Assembly: GCF_035989305.1 (NCBI RefSeq)
Contig: NZ_CP108514.1
Span: 4,379,501-4,443,500, forward strand
Source: Streptomyces sp. NBC_01233
Lineage (GTDB): Bacteria; Actinomycetota; Actinomycetes; Streptomycetales; Streptomycetaceae
Reading direction: 5' to 3'
Length of the DNA stretch: 64,000 bases
Positions 1 through 8,326 of this stretch are shown piece after piece (within the stretch, counting starts at the first letter, position 1; each line of letters starts with the position of its first letter). The notes beneath the pieces were generated by a model that did no database searches, had not been told where the DNA came from, and worked only from the letters and a program-made list of their open reading frames with translations. A program made the position numbers and the translations under genes.

Positions 1-844
1 AAAGTCGCTCCCGGACCGCCCGCCACCGCTCCGCCAGCTCCCCGTACGCCTCGGAAGCCCCCTCCATGTCGCCGGCCCGCAGGGCCGCGATCCCCGCCGC
101 CAGATCCCCGGCCGACCGGTCGACCGCCAGCCGGTCCGCCGGCAGCGCGTGCAGCAGCCCCCCGTAGTCCAGTTCGACCATCGACCTCGGGTGGAACTCC
201 TCCAGCCAGCTCCCGACCTCCACCAGCCCCTCGGCGAGCATCCCGTACCCCTCCGCGTCGCGCAGGGTCCGCAGGGCCCGGGCCAGCCGCCGCCGGGCCT
301 GCACCATCGGCGTCCGGTAGCGCAGCCGCTCGCCCGGGACGTACTCCCGCTCCTCGTCGGCCACCAGTACGAACCAGCGCAGCGGAATCTGCCACACGCC
401 CGTCCGGATCCAGGGGCGCGCCTCCGGGTTCCGCTCGCGCCAGCGCTCGTACTCCTCGGCCGCCCGCCGGCGGGTCCCCGGCGGGAGCGCCGCGTCCAGC
501 ACGGGAAGCGGGAAGGACGCGACCAGTTCCTCGAGCGCCAGCCAGCCGCGGAGCCGGGTGCGCCACGGGCAGACCAGCAGCACCCCGTCCACCTCGGCCG
601 TGAAGGCGTCCGCGCTCTCGTGCGCCGGCACCCCCACCACGGGGACCCGCACCAAGTCGGCGAGCGACTTGCGCAGTTCGTCCTGGGCGGTCGGGGTCAC
701 CCCGCGCCGGGCGTAGGCGGCCCAGTGGGTGCGCTCCGGCTCCGCGAAGGCGGCCAGGGGCTCGTAGACGCGCAGGTAGGAGGCGTACGGGACGGTCGGC
801 GTCGAGCGCGCGGACGGCAGCAGGGGATCGGGGGATTCGCTCAC
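1..844 (-). CDS. Conserved hypothetical protein, 3' end outside window
   Basis: The frame is open from a GTG at 844 to the window edge, about 281 codons with strong third-position GC bias. The protein begins [20 protein letters not shown] and is soluble, rich in Arg, Glu and Trp, with no signal peptide or membrane segment. A GGGGAG ribosome site lies about 10 nt upstream of the GTG. It is divergent from the valine dehydrogenase gene, sharing a promoter region of about 200 bp. The same arrangement (vdh next to an unknown gene, with bldC beyond) is what I remember from S. coelicolor, so bldC may lie just outside the window. I do not recognise a domain and give no function. Confidence 0.75.
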   Translation of the reverse strand, partial: MSESPDPLLPSARSTPTVPYASYLRVYEPLAAFAEPERTHWAAYARRGVTPTAQDELRKSLADLVRVPVVGVPAHESADAFTAEVDGVLLVCPWRTRLRGWLALEELVASFPLPVLDAALPPGTRRRAAEEYERWRERNPEARPWIRTGVWQIPLRWFVLVADEEREYVPGERLRYRTPMVQARRRLARALRTLRDAEGYGMLAEGLVEVGSWLEEFHPRSMVELDYGGLLHALPADRLAVDRSAGDLAAGIAALRAGDMEGASEAYGELAERWRAVRERL

Positions 845-1050
845 GCTCTCGTACTCCCCTCTTTGAGGGTCCGGTTCACCTCCGGGGCGCTCCCGGCCCC
901 GCTCGGGGGGCTTCGCACTCCGAGTCTGTTCCGATCCCCGGACAGGACGCCTACGCGGGGCCCGCAGGTCTTACGCTGCTCCCAGCACGCCCTCCCCCAC
1001 CCGCAGGGCGGGCGTCTTTCCGCCGCATCTCTTCCATGGGAGTCACCACC

Positions 1051-2145
1051 GTGACCGAAATGACCGACGGCGTCCTGCACACCCTGTTCCGTACGGAACA
1101 GGGCGGCCACGAGCAAGTCGTGCTGTGCCAGGACCGAGCCTCCGGCCTGAAGGCCGTCATCGCGATCCACTCCACCGCCCTGGGCCCGGCCCTCGGCGGT
1201 ACGCGCTTCCACGCGTACGCCTCGGACGAGGAGGCCGTCCTCGACGCGCTGAACCTCTCGCGCGGCATGTCGTACAAGAACGCCCTCGCCGGTCTCGACC
1301 TCGGCGGCGGCAAGGCCGTCATCATCGGCGACCCGGACGTCATCAAGAGCGAGGAACTGCTCCAGGCCTACGGCCGGTTCGTGGAGTCCCTCGGCGGTCG
1401 CTACGTGACCGCCTGCGACGTCGGCACCTATGTGGCCGACATGGACGTCGTGGCCCGCGAGACCCGCTGGGCGACCGGCCGCTCCCCCGAGAACGGCGGC
1501 GCGGGCGACTCCTCGGTCCTCACCGCCTTCGGCGTCTTCCAGGGCATGCGCGCCAGCGCCCAGCACCAGTGGGGCGACCCGACCCTGCGCGACCGCAAGG
1601 TCGCCGTGGCCGGCGTCGGCAAGGTCGGCCACTACCTGGTCGAGCACCTGCTGGAGGACGGCGCCGAGGTCGTGATCACGGACGTGCGCGAGGAGTCGGT
1701 GCGCCGGATCCTCGACAAGCACCCGGGCAAGGTCACCGCGGTCGCCGACACGGCCGCGCTCATCCGCGTCGAGGGCCTGGACATCTACGCCCCCTGCGCG
1801 CTCGGCGGCGCCCTGAACGACGAGACGGTCCCCGCCCTCACGGCCAAGGTCGTCTGCGGTGCGGCGAACAACCAGCTCGCGCACCCGGGCATCGAGAAGG
1901 ACCTCGCGGACCGCGGCATCCTCTACGCGCCCGACTACGTGGTCAACGCCGGCGGCGTCATCCAGGTCGCCGACGAGCTGCACGGCTTCGACTTCGACCG
2001 CTGCAAGGCCAAGGCCACGAAGATCTTCGACACCACGCTCGAAATCTTTGCTCGCGCGAAGGTGGATGGCATCCCGCCGGCCGCCGCGGCCGACCGGATC
2101 GCCGAGCAGCGGATGGCGGACGCCCGCGCCGCCCGCGCGCTCTAG
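1051..2145 (+). CDS. vdh: Valine/leucine dehydrogenase (Glu/Leu/Phe/Val dehydrogenase family)
   Basis: NAD-dependent oxidative deamination of branched-chain amino acids, supplying 2-oxo acids for catabolism and for branched starter units of polyketides. The substrate-binding half carries the glycine-rich loop and catalytic lysine in [14 protein letters not shown]; the C-terminal Rossmann half carries [15 protein letters not shown]. Length (364 aa) is normal. An in-frame ATG exists at 1036, but GGGAG at 1038-1042 overlaps it and sits 8 nt before the GTG at 1051. I therefore prefer the GTG start ([10 protein letters not shown]), which also resembles the S. coelicolor Vdh N-terminus. It is a single gene with its own promoter, divergent from the unknown gene to its left. 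Valine dehydrogenase is the likelier label in Streptomyces; leucine dehydrogenase activity cannot be excluded. Confidence 0.92.
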   Translation: MTEMTDGVLHTLFRTEQGGHEQVVLCQDRASGLKAVIAIHSTALGPALGGTRFHAYASDEEAVLDALNLSRGMSYKNALAGLDLGGGKAVIIGDPDVIKSEELLQAYGRFVESLGGRYVTACDVGTYVADMDVVARETRWATGRSPENGGAGDSSVLTAFGVFQGMRASAQHQWGDPTLRDRKVAVAGVGKVGHYLVEHLLEDGAEVVITDVREESVRRILDKHPGKVTAVADTAALIRVEGLDIYAPCALGGALNDETVPALTAKVVCGAANNQLAHPGIEKDLADRGILYAPDYVVNAGGVIQVADELHGFDFDRCKAKATKIFDTTLEIFARAKVDGIPPAAAADRIAEQRMADARAARAL

Positions 2146-2436
2146 GCCCCTGGCGGGACCCCTGAATGGCGCCCGCCGGGGTGCGGCGAGACGGAACTCA
2201 CTGCACTTCGGCGGGTCGCCCGCCAGGAAAAGGTTAAAATCGCAGCTGACCAGCGAGGACGGGGCGCCTTGTTGGTTCTGCACCGGGGCGCGTCATGCGG
2301 GCGGCGTACCGTATGGCCGCGGAAGCAGGTACCGTTAAACCCCTACGGACGGTCTCTCCACGGAGAGCCCGCTCCGAACCATGAACGCGTGTCAGACTCT
2401 GGGGCCGTCGAGCCCCGTCACCGAGGGGGTCGAGCC
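2146..2436. other. Intergenic region before the DUF3073 gene
   Basis: This gap holds no convincing reading frame. Two AT-rich stretches around 2231-2240 and 2334-2340 (both containing GTTAAA) and a small GC hairpin near 2400-2415 probably belong to the promoter and leader of the downstream gene. Nothing specific was recognised. Confidence 0.4.
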
Positions 2437-2700
2437 ATGGGGCGCGGCCGGGCAAAGGCCAAGCAGACGAAGGTCGCCCGCCAGCTGAAGTACAGCAGCG
2501 GCGGGACTGACTTGTCGCGTCTGGCCAACGAGCTGGGCGCATCGACCGCGGAACCGCTGCCTGTCAGCGAGCCGGTCGAGGTAGACGACGACGAGCTGGA
2601 CGAGGACGACCCGTACGCTCGGTACGCGGAGCTCTACAACCGCGATGACGACGACGAGGACGAAGAGTCCGGTCCGTCGGCGCACCGTCGCGGGGCTTGA
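2437..2700 (+). CDS. DUF3073 family protein
   Basis: Small conserved actinobacterial protein of 87 aa and unknown role. The N-terminus is highly basic (MGRGRAKAKQTKVARQLKYS) and is followed by a very acidic tail with DDDELDEDDPYARYAELY and a run of Asp/Glu, the typical DUF3073 layout. The basic head and acidic tail suggest nucleic-acid or protein binding, but that is inference. The ATG at 2437 has GAGGGGG 7 nt upstream. The frame stays open further upstream, but those residues look like translated promoter. The gene lies between vdh and the convergent purM and ends at a strong bidirectional terminator. Confidence 0.88.
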   Translation: MGRGRAKAKQTKVARQLKYSSGGTDLSRLANELGASTAEPLPVSEPVEVDDDELDEDDPYARYAELYNRDDDDEDEESGPSAHRRGA

Positions 2701-2749
2701 CGCGCGGATCCTTCTGCAGAGAAGCATCTGCGTCAGCTGACGAAACATC

Positions 2750-2786
2750 GAAACCCGGTCCAGGGCCTCGCCCCGGACCGGGTTTC
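2750..2786. terminator. Bidirectional hairpin terminator between DUF3073 and purM
   Basis: A perfect 12-bp stem (GAAACCCGGTCC with GGACCGGGTTTC) encloses a 13-nt loop. It lies between the convergent DUF3073 gene and purM and can serve both. Confidence 0.85.
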
Positions 2787-2794
2787 CGTGCTGC

Positions 2795-3865
2795 TCAGCC
2801 CGCGTAGGACCCGGTCAGGGTCGCGCCCTCGGTGTGGTCGCCCCGGTCCAGGATCTCGCCGGCGACCCAGGCGTCGACGCCCCGGTCGGCCAGCGCGGTC
2901 AGGGCCACGTCCACCGACTCCTGCGGGACGACGGCCATCATGCCGACGCCCATGTTCAGGGTCTTCTCCAGCTCCAGCTGCTCCACCTGCCCGGCCTTGC
3001 CGACCAGGTCGAAGATCGCGCCGGGGGTCCAGGTCGAACGGTCGACCGTGGCGTGCAGGTGGTCCGGGATGACCCGGGCCAGGTTCGCCGCGAGGCCGCC
3101 GCCGGTGATGTGCGAGTAGGCGTGCACCTCGGCCGTACGGGTGAACGCCATGCAGTCCAGCGAGTAGATCTTGGTGGGCTCCAGGAGCTCCTCGCCGAGG
3201 GTGCGGCCGAGCTCCTCGACGTGCTGGTCCAGGGACATCCCGGCCCGGTCGAAGAGGACGTGCCGGACCAGCGAGTACCCGTTCGAGTGAAGGCCGGACG
3301 ATGCCATCGCGATGACGGCGTCACCCGTACGGATGCGATCCGCGCCGAGGAGGCGGTCGTACTCGACGACACCGGTGCCGGCGCCCGCCACGTCGAAGTC
3401 GTCCGGGCCCAGCAGGCCGGGGTGCTCGGCGGTCTCGCCGCCCACCAGGGCGCAGCCGGCGAGGACGCAGCCCTCGGCGATGCCCTTGACGATGGCCGCG
3501 ACCCGCTCGGGGTGGACCTTGCCCACGCAGATGTAGTCGGTCATGAAGAGCGGCTCGGCGCCGCAGACGACGATGTCGTCCATGACCATCGCGACCAGGT
3601 CGTGGCCGATGGTGTCGTACACGCCGAGCTGACGGGCGATGTCCACCTTGGTGCCGACGCCGTCGGTGGCCGAGGCGAGCAGCGGGCGCTCGTAGCGCTT
3701 GAGGGCGGAGGCGTCGAAGAGGCCGGCGAAACCGCCGAGGCCGCCGAGGACCTCGGGGCGCTGCGTCTTCTTCACCCACTCCTTCATCAGCTCGACTGCG
3801 CGGTCGCCCGCTTCGATGTCCACGCCTGCGGCTGCGTAGCTGGCACCGGTGGTCTTCTCTGTCAT
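2795..3865 (-). CDS. purM: Phosphoribosylformylglycinamidine cyclo-ligase (AIR synthetase)
   Basis: ATP-dependent ring closure of FGAM to AIR, fifth step of de novo purine synthesis, cytosolic. At 356 aa the protein is standard length. It starts MTEKTTGASYAAAGVDIEAG, carries the conserved GGFAGLFD and ATDGVGTKVDIA segments of the AIRS N-terminal domain, GEPLFMTDYI-type strands, and the C-terminal THITGGG-like segment (YSHITGGGLAANLARV). It lies 105 bp downstream of purF on the same strand, so the two are probably co-transcribed. It ends at the shared terminator. Confidence 0.97.
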   Translation of the reverse strand: MTEKTTGASYAAAGVDIEAGDRAVELMKEWVKKTQRPEVLGGLGGFAGLFDASALKRYERPLLASATDGVGTKVDIARQLGVYDTIGHDLVAMVMDDIVVCGAEPLFMTDYICVGKVHPERVAAIVKGIAEGCVLAGCALVGGETAEHPGLLGPDDFDVAGAGTGVVEYDRLLGADRIRTGDAVIAMASSGLHSNGYSLVRHVLFDRAGMSLDQHVEELGRTLGEELLEPTKIYSLDCMAFTRTAEVHAYSHITGGGLAANLARVIPDHLHATVDRSTWTPGAIFDLVGKAGQVEQLELEKTLNMGVGMMAVVPQESVDVALTALADRGVDAWVAGEILDRGDHTEGATLTGSYAG

Positions 3866-3970
3866 GACAGGAGAGAGCTTTCGTGTCGTTACTGCGTGTG
3901 GTGCTGGGCCCCCGGAGAAGCCTCAAAGAGAGGGCCCAGCGCAGGTTGAGCAGGCCAAACCGAGAAACGC

Positions 3971-5488
3971 TTACGGCCGCCGGAGCGCGTCGGCGGCGTC
4001 GGTGCCGCCCGCGAGCTCGGTCTCCAGGAGCTGCTTGCCCAGGAGCTGCGGGTCGGGCAGCTCCATCGGGTACTCGCCGTCGAAGCAGGCACGGCAGAGG
4101 TTGGGCTTCTGGATGGTGGTCGCCTCGATCATCGCGTCGAGCGAGATGTACGAGAGCGAGTCCGCGCCGAGCGACGTGGCGATCTCGTCGACCGACATGC
4201 CGTTGGCGATCAGCTCGGCCCGGGTGGCGAAGTCGATGCCGAAGAAGCACGGCCACTTCACCGGCGGCGAGGAGATCCGGATGTGGACCTCCGCCGCGCC
4301 GGCCTCGCGGAGCATCTTGACCAGGGCGCGCTGGGTGTTGCCGCGGACGATCGAGTCGTCGACGACCACCAGGCGCTTGCCCCGGATGACTTCCTTGAGG
4401 GGGTTGAGCTTCAGACGGATGCCGAGCTGGCGGATCGTCTGCGAGGGCTGGATGAAGGTCCGGCCGACGTAGGCGTTCTTGACCAGGCCGGAGCCGTACG
4501 GGATCCCGCTGGCCTCGGCGTATCCGACGGCGGCGGGCGTGCCGGATTCCGGCGTCGCTATCACCAGATCGGCGTCGACCGGGGCTTCCTTGGCCAGGCG
4601 CCGGCCCATCTCGACACGCGAGAGGTAGACGTTCCGGCCGGCGATGTCGGTGTCCGGGCGCGCCAGGTAGACGTACTCGAAGACACAGCCCTTGGGCTTC
4701 GCTTCCGCGAATCGAGAGGTTCGCAAACCGTTCTCGTCGATCGCGATGAGCTCGCCCGGCTCGACCTCGCGGACGAAGCTGGCGCCGCAGATGTCGAGGG
4801 CGGCGGTCTCGCTCGCGACCACCCAGCCGCGCTCCAGGCGGCCGAGGACCAGCGGGCGGATGCCCTGCGGGTCACGGGCGGTGTAGAGGGTTCCCTCGTC
4901 CATGAAGACGAGCGAGAAGGCGCCCTTGACCTTCGGGAGGACCTTGGTGGCCGACTCCTCGATCGTCAGGGGCTTGCCGTCCTCGTCGGTCTGCCCTGCG
5001 AGCAGGGCGGTGACCAGGTCGGTGTCATTGGTGGCGGCCACCTGGGTGGCACGGCCGTCCTGACGGGGAAGGTCGGCGACCATCTCGGCGAGCTCGGCGG
5101 TGTTCACCAGGTTGCCGTTGTGACCCAGGGCGATCGAGCCGTGGGCGGTCGCGCGGAAAGTGGGCTGCGCGTTCTCCCAGACGGAGGCCCCGGTGGTCGA
5201 ATAGCGGGCGTGACCGACCGCGATATGACCTTGGAGCGAGCCGAGAGAGGTTTCGTCGAAGACTTGGGAAACGAGGCCCATGTCCTTGAAGACGAGGATC
5301 TGGGAACCGTTGCTCACAGCGATTCCCGCGGACTCTTGTCCGCGGTGCTGCAGTGCATACAGTCCGAAGTAGGTGAGCTTGGCGACCTCTTCACCCGGAG
5401 CCCAGACACCGAAGACGCCGCAAGCGTCCTGGGGGCCCTTTTCGCCGGGGAGCAGGTCGTGGTTGAGTCGTCCATCACCACGAGGCAC
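3971..5488 (-). CDS. purF: Amidophosphoribosyltransferase
   Basis: Transfers the glutamine amide to PRPP to give phosphoribosylamine, the committed step of purine synthesis. The N-terminal Ntn glutaminase domain has the nucleophile at Cys23 in GPQDACGVFGVW, so a 22-residue propeptide should be removed as in the B. subtilis type. The phosphoribosyltransferase domain has the PRPP loop VVVDDSIVRGNT. Cysteines in WPCFFGID and LCRACFDGEYP fit the structural 4Fe-4S cluster of this class. Length is 505 aa. It is first of a purF-purM pair. Upstream, 5489-5598 holds its promoter, divergent from a leader-peptide gene. Confidence 0.97.
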   Translation of the reverse strand: MPRGDGRLNHDLLPGEKGPQDACGVFGVWAPGEEVAKLTYFGLYALQHRGQESAGIAVSNGSQILVFKDMGLVSQVFDETSLGSLQGHIAVGHARYSTTGASVWENAQPTFRATAHGSIALGHNGNLVNTAELAEMVADLPRQDGRATQVAATNDTDLVTALLAGQTDEDGKPLTIEESATKVLPKVKGAFSLVFMDEGTLYTARDPQGIRPLVLGRLERGWVVASETAALDICGASFVREVEPGELIAIDENGLRTSRFAEAKPKGCVFEYVYLARPDTDIAGRNVYLSRVEMGRRLAKEAPVDADLVIATPESGTPAAVGYAEASGIPYGSGLVKNAYVGRTFIQPSQTIRQLGIRLKLNPLKEVIRGKRLVVVDDSIVRGNTQRALVKMLREAGAAEVHIRISSPPVKWPCFFGIDFATRAELIANGMSVDEIATSLGADSLSYISLDAMIEATTIQKPNLCRACFDGEYPMELPDPQLLGKQLLETELAGGTDAADALRRP

Positions 5489-5598
5489 GCTTCCGAGTGT
5501 AGGCGAGATCGACCACTGGTCCGAATTGGGGACGGCCGGGAAATGTCACAGCACAGAGGGTGACGACACGCCCCCGTCTCGGTATTCGGATCACCTTG

Positions 5599-5624
5599 TT
5601 GACATGTACGAAGACATTCGTACA
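5599..5624 (+). promoter_or_regulatory. TTGACA element followed by perfect 20-bp palindrome
   Basis: A consensus -35 hexamer TTGACA (5599-5604) abuts the palindrome TGTACGAA-GACA-TTCGTACA (5605-5624). It lies 12 nt before the leader-peptide ATG. The palindrome would occupy the -35/-10 spacer, the classical place for a repressor operator. The regulator is unknown. Confidence 0.5.
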
Positions 5625-5636
5625 GGCTCTCGGTTC

Positions 5637-5732
5637 ATGCAGCCTCTCGGTGACCGCACCGTCACCCTCGTCGAGCGCCGCCACGTAGACCTGGTCCGTG
5701 TCGCGAGCGCCATCTGTCGCTGTTCCGCGTAG
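5637..5732 (+). CDS. Putative leader peptide of the actinobacterial RRHVDLxRVxSAxC family
   Basis: A 31-residue ORF whose core VERRHVDLVRVASAICRCSA matches the short leader peptides found in actinobacteria in front of sulfate/sulfur assimilation and cysteine-related genes. In those systems, translation through the terminal Cys codons is thought to control downstream expression. Two Cys codons lie in the last five residues. Only 12 nt separate the upstream palindrome from the ATG, so the transcript may be leaderless or nearly so. The next gene, 54 nt downstream, is the remnant of a sulfatase, consistent with sulfur control. Assignment rests on my recognition of the motif. Confidence 0.65.
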   Translation: MQPLGDRTVTLVERRHVDLVRVASAICRCSA

Positions 5733-5786
5733 CCACAACTCTTCCTCGCCTTTTCCCCTCTCCGCTCTGCCCCGCCCTGCTCCCCC

Positions 5787-6074
5787 GTGCCGCGCGCCGT
5801 CCACCCCCTCGACGGGGTGAGCCTGGCCGGCTACCTGCTGCGCGGCGAGAAGGCAGCCGCGCGGGACCTGTTCTGGCGGGTCCGGGGCGAGCGGGCGCTG
5901 CACCGCGGGGACTGGAAGTACCACCGCGGCAAGGCGGGCAAGGACCAGCTCGTCGACCTGGCCGGGGACATCCGCGAACAGGCCGACAAGGCCGCCGTGG
6001 AGCCGGCCCGGCCGGCGGAGCTGCGGGCGGCCTGGGAGAAGGTGGACGCCGGCCTGCTGCCCTACCCGGGCTGA
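5787..6074 (+). pseudogene. C-terminal remnant of an arylsulfatase
   Basis: About 95 codons read like the end of an alkaline-phosphatase-superfamily sulfatase: HPLDGVSLAGYLLRGE, LFWRVRGERALHRGDWKYHR, LVDLAGDIREQADKA and a final WEKVDAGLLPYPG. A complete sulfatase has 400-500 residues with the CxPxR active site near the N-terminus; all of that is missing. The GTG at 5787 has no convincing ribosome site. The remnant sits directly behind a cysteine-type leader peptide, so a deletion has probably removed about 80 percent of the gene while leaving its regulatory leader. Codon bias is still good, which suggests recent loss. Confidence 0.7.
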
Positions 6075-6103
6075 CCCGGCGGAGCCCGGGCGCAGTCCCG
6101 CCA

Positions 6104-6163
6104 GTGGCCCCGGCGGTGGCCCCGGCGGTGGCCCCGGCGGTGGCCCCGGCGGTGGCCCCGGTG
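6104..6163. repeat. Five tandem copies of a 12-bp unit
   Basis: The unit GTGGCCCCGGCG is repeated four times exactly, with a fifth copy differing at one base. It lies between the sulfatase remnant and the stop codon of the META-domain gene. No coding role is apparent. Confidence 0.85.
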
Positions 6164-6167
6164 GTGG

Positions 6168-7013
6168 TCATTCCACGGCCGAGGCCGCCCGGGCGGTCAG
6201 GCCCTTGCCGTCCTGTGCGGTGAGGGTCAGCGTCTGGCCCTCGATCTTCGTGGTGAGCGGCCCGCTGCCGAACAGCAGGGTCAGGGTCCGCTCGAGCTCG
6301 CCCACCGGGCCCTCGCAGGCCATCCGGGTCGTGGTGAGCGGCCCGAAGGTGACCGCGGGGCCTTCGACGGTGGCCTTGGCGCTGAACCGGTTGCAGCCGA
6401 GGCTGCCGGCCGCGGTGGAGTCGGGGGCGATCGCGAAGTGTGCCTTGCCGGCCGCCTCGGCGGGCACCGAGGACACGCTCCCGCCGCTGATCAGGGACTC
6501 GACGGTCCACTCGGTCGTGGTGAGCGGGGCGGCTGCGGCCGGGGGCTTGGAGGTCATCGCGATGGTGCTCCCGTCGGCGGTCTTCAGGGTGAGCCGCTCG
6601 GGCCCCCGGTCGATCGTCAGCCGACCCGTGAACAGCCGGGCGAAGACCGTCTCGAATTCCATGTCCGCGCAGGCCATGGTGGTCGTCATGCCGGGGGTGA
6701 CCGTCAGGGCGGAGGTGCCGTCGAGGACGACCGCCGCCTTGAAGCCGTTGCAGCCGTAGCTGCCGGTGGCCGATTCCTGCGCGATGTCGACCCGGGCGGC
6801 CTCGGGGGCGTGCAGGGTGCGGCCGCCGGTGGTCAGCGACTCGACGGCCCAGGAGCCCACGACATCGGGCAGCCAAACGCCCCCGCCCTCCTCGGCCTTG
6901 CCGCAGCCGGCCAGGGCGAGGGCGAGTACGAGGGCCAGCCCCGCGGGGGTGTGGACGTGCCGGAAGGTACGCATGCCCCTGGGACGGGCGGGGCGCCGGG
7001 ACGGTTCCGTCAT
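6168..7013 (-). CDS. Lipoprotein with two META domains
   Basis: Exported lipoprotein. The second possible start (ATG at 6974, MRTFRHVHTP) gives a clean type II signal peptide with a lipobox ending LALAGC, followed by two META (DUF306/HslJ-like) repeats. Each repeat has the pattern W-ESL-GG, GSYGCNGFKA or GSLGCNRFSA, and MTTTMACADMEFE or LTTTRMACEGPVGELE. The first ATG (7013, MTEPSRRPARPRG) lies 8 nt after the stop of the upstream gene, so translation is probably coupled, with 7013 the annotated start and 6974 possible. META proteins are linked to motility and heat or antibiotic stress in Gram-negatives; the role here is unknown. Confidence 0.85.
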   Translation of the reverse strand: MTEPSRRPARPRGMRTFRHVHTPAGLALVLALALAGCGKAEEGGGVWLPDVVGSWAVESLTTGGRTLHAPEAARVDIAQESATGSYGCNGFKAAVVLDGTSALTVTPGMTTTMACADMEFETVFARLFTGRLTIDRGPERLTLKTADGSTIAMTSKPPAAAAPLTTTEWTVESLISGGSVSSVPAEAAGKAHFAIAPDSTAAGSLGCNRFSAKATVEGPAVTFGPLTTTRMACEGPVGELERTLTLLFGSGPLTTKIEGQTLTLTAQDGKGLTARAASAVE

Positions 7014-7021
7014 GGCCGCGC

Positions 7022-7813
7022 TCAGCTCATCAGCGGGAGCAGCGCGGACAGGTCGGCCCGCTCGCCACTGGCGCTGACCCGCGCCGCGTCGAGTTCCTCG
7101 GCCCATCCCGTACGGCCGGTCGCGAGCCGGATCCAGGTCAGCGGGTCGGTCTCCACCACGTTCGGCGGGGTGCCGCGGGTGTGGCGCGGCCCCTCGACGC
7201 ACTGGACCACCGCGAAGGGCGGCACCCGTACCTCGACCGCACCCCCCGGGGCCTTGAGCGCGAGGGCGTCGGCGAGCAGCCGGGTACTGGCGGCCAGCGC
7301 CTGCCGTTCGATCGGGATGGCCAGTCCGGCGGCCCGGTTCAGGTCGTCGGTGTGGACCACCAGCTCCACGGTCCGGGTCACCAGGAAGTCGGCCAGGGTC
7401 ATGTCCCCGATCCACAGGTTCAGCACGCGGGCGCCCGGATTCGCCGCGAGCGCCTCGGCCATGCGGGCCGCCGCCCGCTCGTACAGCTCGGGCAGCGGGG
7501 CACCGGTCAGGGTCTCCCGGGCCGCTTCGGAGATCTTCCCGGCGAGGGAGGCGGTCGCGAAGGGCCATTCCACGGCGGACAGTTCGGCGACGGCGGCGGG
7601 CGGCCGGGCGAGGCCGCCGGCCAGCGAGTCCGCGATCCAGGCGACGTGCCCGGCGAGTTCGGCGACGCTCCAGGCCCCGAGCCCGCTGGGGCGTGCCAGC
7701 TGTTCGGGCCCCAACTCCCCCACGGCTGCGCAGACATGCGCGAACTGCGCGGTGACGGCCGTACGGATCCTGGCGGGGTCGTAGGTGCGCGGCTTCTTCC
7801 TGGCGGGCGGCAT
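7022..7813 (-). CDS. Maleylpyruvate isomerase family mycothiol-dependent enzyme
   Basis: Member of the DinB/MDMPI fold found in mycothiol-making actinobacteria. The N-terminal four-helix region has LGAWSVAELAGHVAWIADSL and VTRTVELVVHTDDLNRA, whose His residues are the usual metal ligands. The C-terminal part fits the SCP2-like MDMPI C-terminal region. Length 263 aa is usual. The specific substrate is unknown; family names reflect one characterised maleylpyruvate isomerase and should not be taken as function. It appears to be the first gene of a two-gene unit with the META lipoprotein. Confidence 0.8.
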   Translation of the reverse strand: MPPARKKPRTYDPARIRTAVTAQFAHVCAAVGELGPEQLARPSGLGAWSVAELAGHVAWIADSLAGGLARPPAAVAELSAVEWPFATASLAGKISEAARETLTGAPLPELYERAAARMAEALAANPGARVLNLWIGDMTLADFLVTRTVELVVHTDDLNRAAGLAIPIERQALAASTRLLADALALKAPGGAVEVRVPPFAVVQCVEGPRHTRGTPPNVVETDPLTWIRLATGRTGWAEELDAARVSASGERADLSALLPLMS

Positions 7814-7822
7814 GCGGTGACC

Positions 7823-8245
7823 CTATCCGGGCAGCGTCAGCTCCGTGCAGCCGCGCCGCGCGGCGGCATCGGTGGCGTAGGCCTTGAACAGCTCGGCCAG
7901 GCGCGGCTCCACCAGCTCGCCGTACCCGGCGGCCGCCTGCAGGGTGAAGGCCGCCGGGCGGCCCTGGCAGTCGGCGGATCCGAAGAGGACGCCGCCCTGC
8001 CGTCCGGCCCTGCGCTCGACGGCCGAGATCCGGCCCGGGAGGGAGCTGACGCAGGTGCCCTGAGCCTCGTCGCCGACGTAGGTCTGCGTCCGGATCCACC
8101 AGGGGTGGTCCTGGATACGGCTCGACGCGGGGGCGTCCGCACGCTCCTGCCCGGTCAGCCCGTCGTGGATCCGCTGCGCCTCCTGCGGGCCCACGGCCGG
8201 CGTGCAGGACTCGCCCCGGGTGTGCGCGGCGACGGGTGCTCCCAC
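7823..8245 (-). CDS. Hypothetical protein, possibly a C-terminal remnant
   Basis: 140 codons with normal GC bias from a GTG at 8245. Several Cys residues (GESCTP, GTCVSSL, SADCQGR, RRGCTEL) suggest an exported disulfide protein, but no signal peptide is present at this start. A terminator hairpin lies just upstream, so the beginning may have been lost. It ends 10 nt before the start of the maleylpyruvate-isomerase-family gene on the same strand. I do not recognise the family. Confidence 0.5.
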   Translation of the reverse strand: MGAPVAAHTRGESCTPAVGPQEAQRIHDGLTGQERADAPASSRIQDHPWWIRTQTYVGDEAQGTCVSSLPGRISAVERRAGRQGGVLFGSADCQGRPAAFTLQAAAGYGELVEPRLAELFKAYATDAAARRGCTELTLPG

Positions 8246-8276
8246 GGATCGGTCGGGCAGCGGGCGCGAGCACGGC

Positions 8277-8309
8277 CGAGGCCCCGCCCACAGGGTGGAC
8301 GGGGCCTCG
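8277..8309. terminator. Hairpin terminator after purL
   Basis: Inverted repeat CGAGGCCCCG / CGGGGCCTCG around a 13-nt loop, located just 3' of the purL stop codon on the minus strand. Confidence 0.75.
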
Positions 8310-8326
8310 TACGAGCTACGGCTCGA

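Noticed and set aside
149..1054. Plus-strand frame over the left edge gene
   Set aside because: The opposite strand has the better codon bias, a ribosome site and a plausible protein; this frame is low-complexity.
841..2283. Long minus-strand frame opposite vdh
   Set aside because: Antisense to an intact, recognised enzyme; no ribosome site or family motif.
6168..8291. 707-codon frame ending in the META lipoprotein
   Set aside because: Only the last 281 codons have family similarity and a signal peptide; the rest is a shadow of two other genes.
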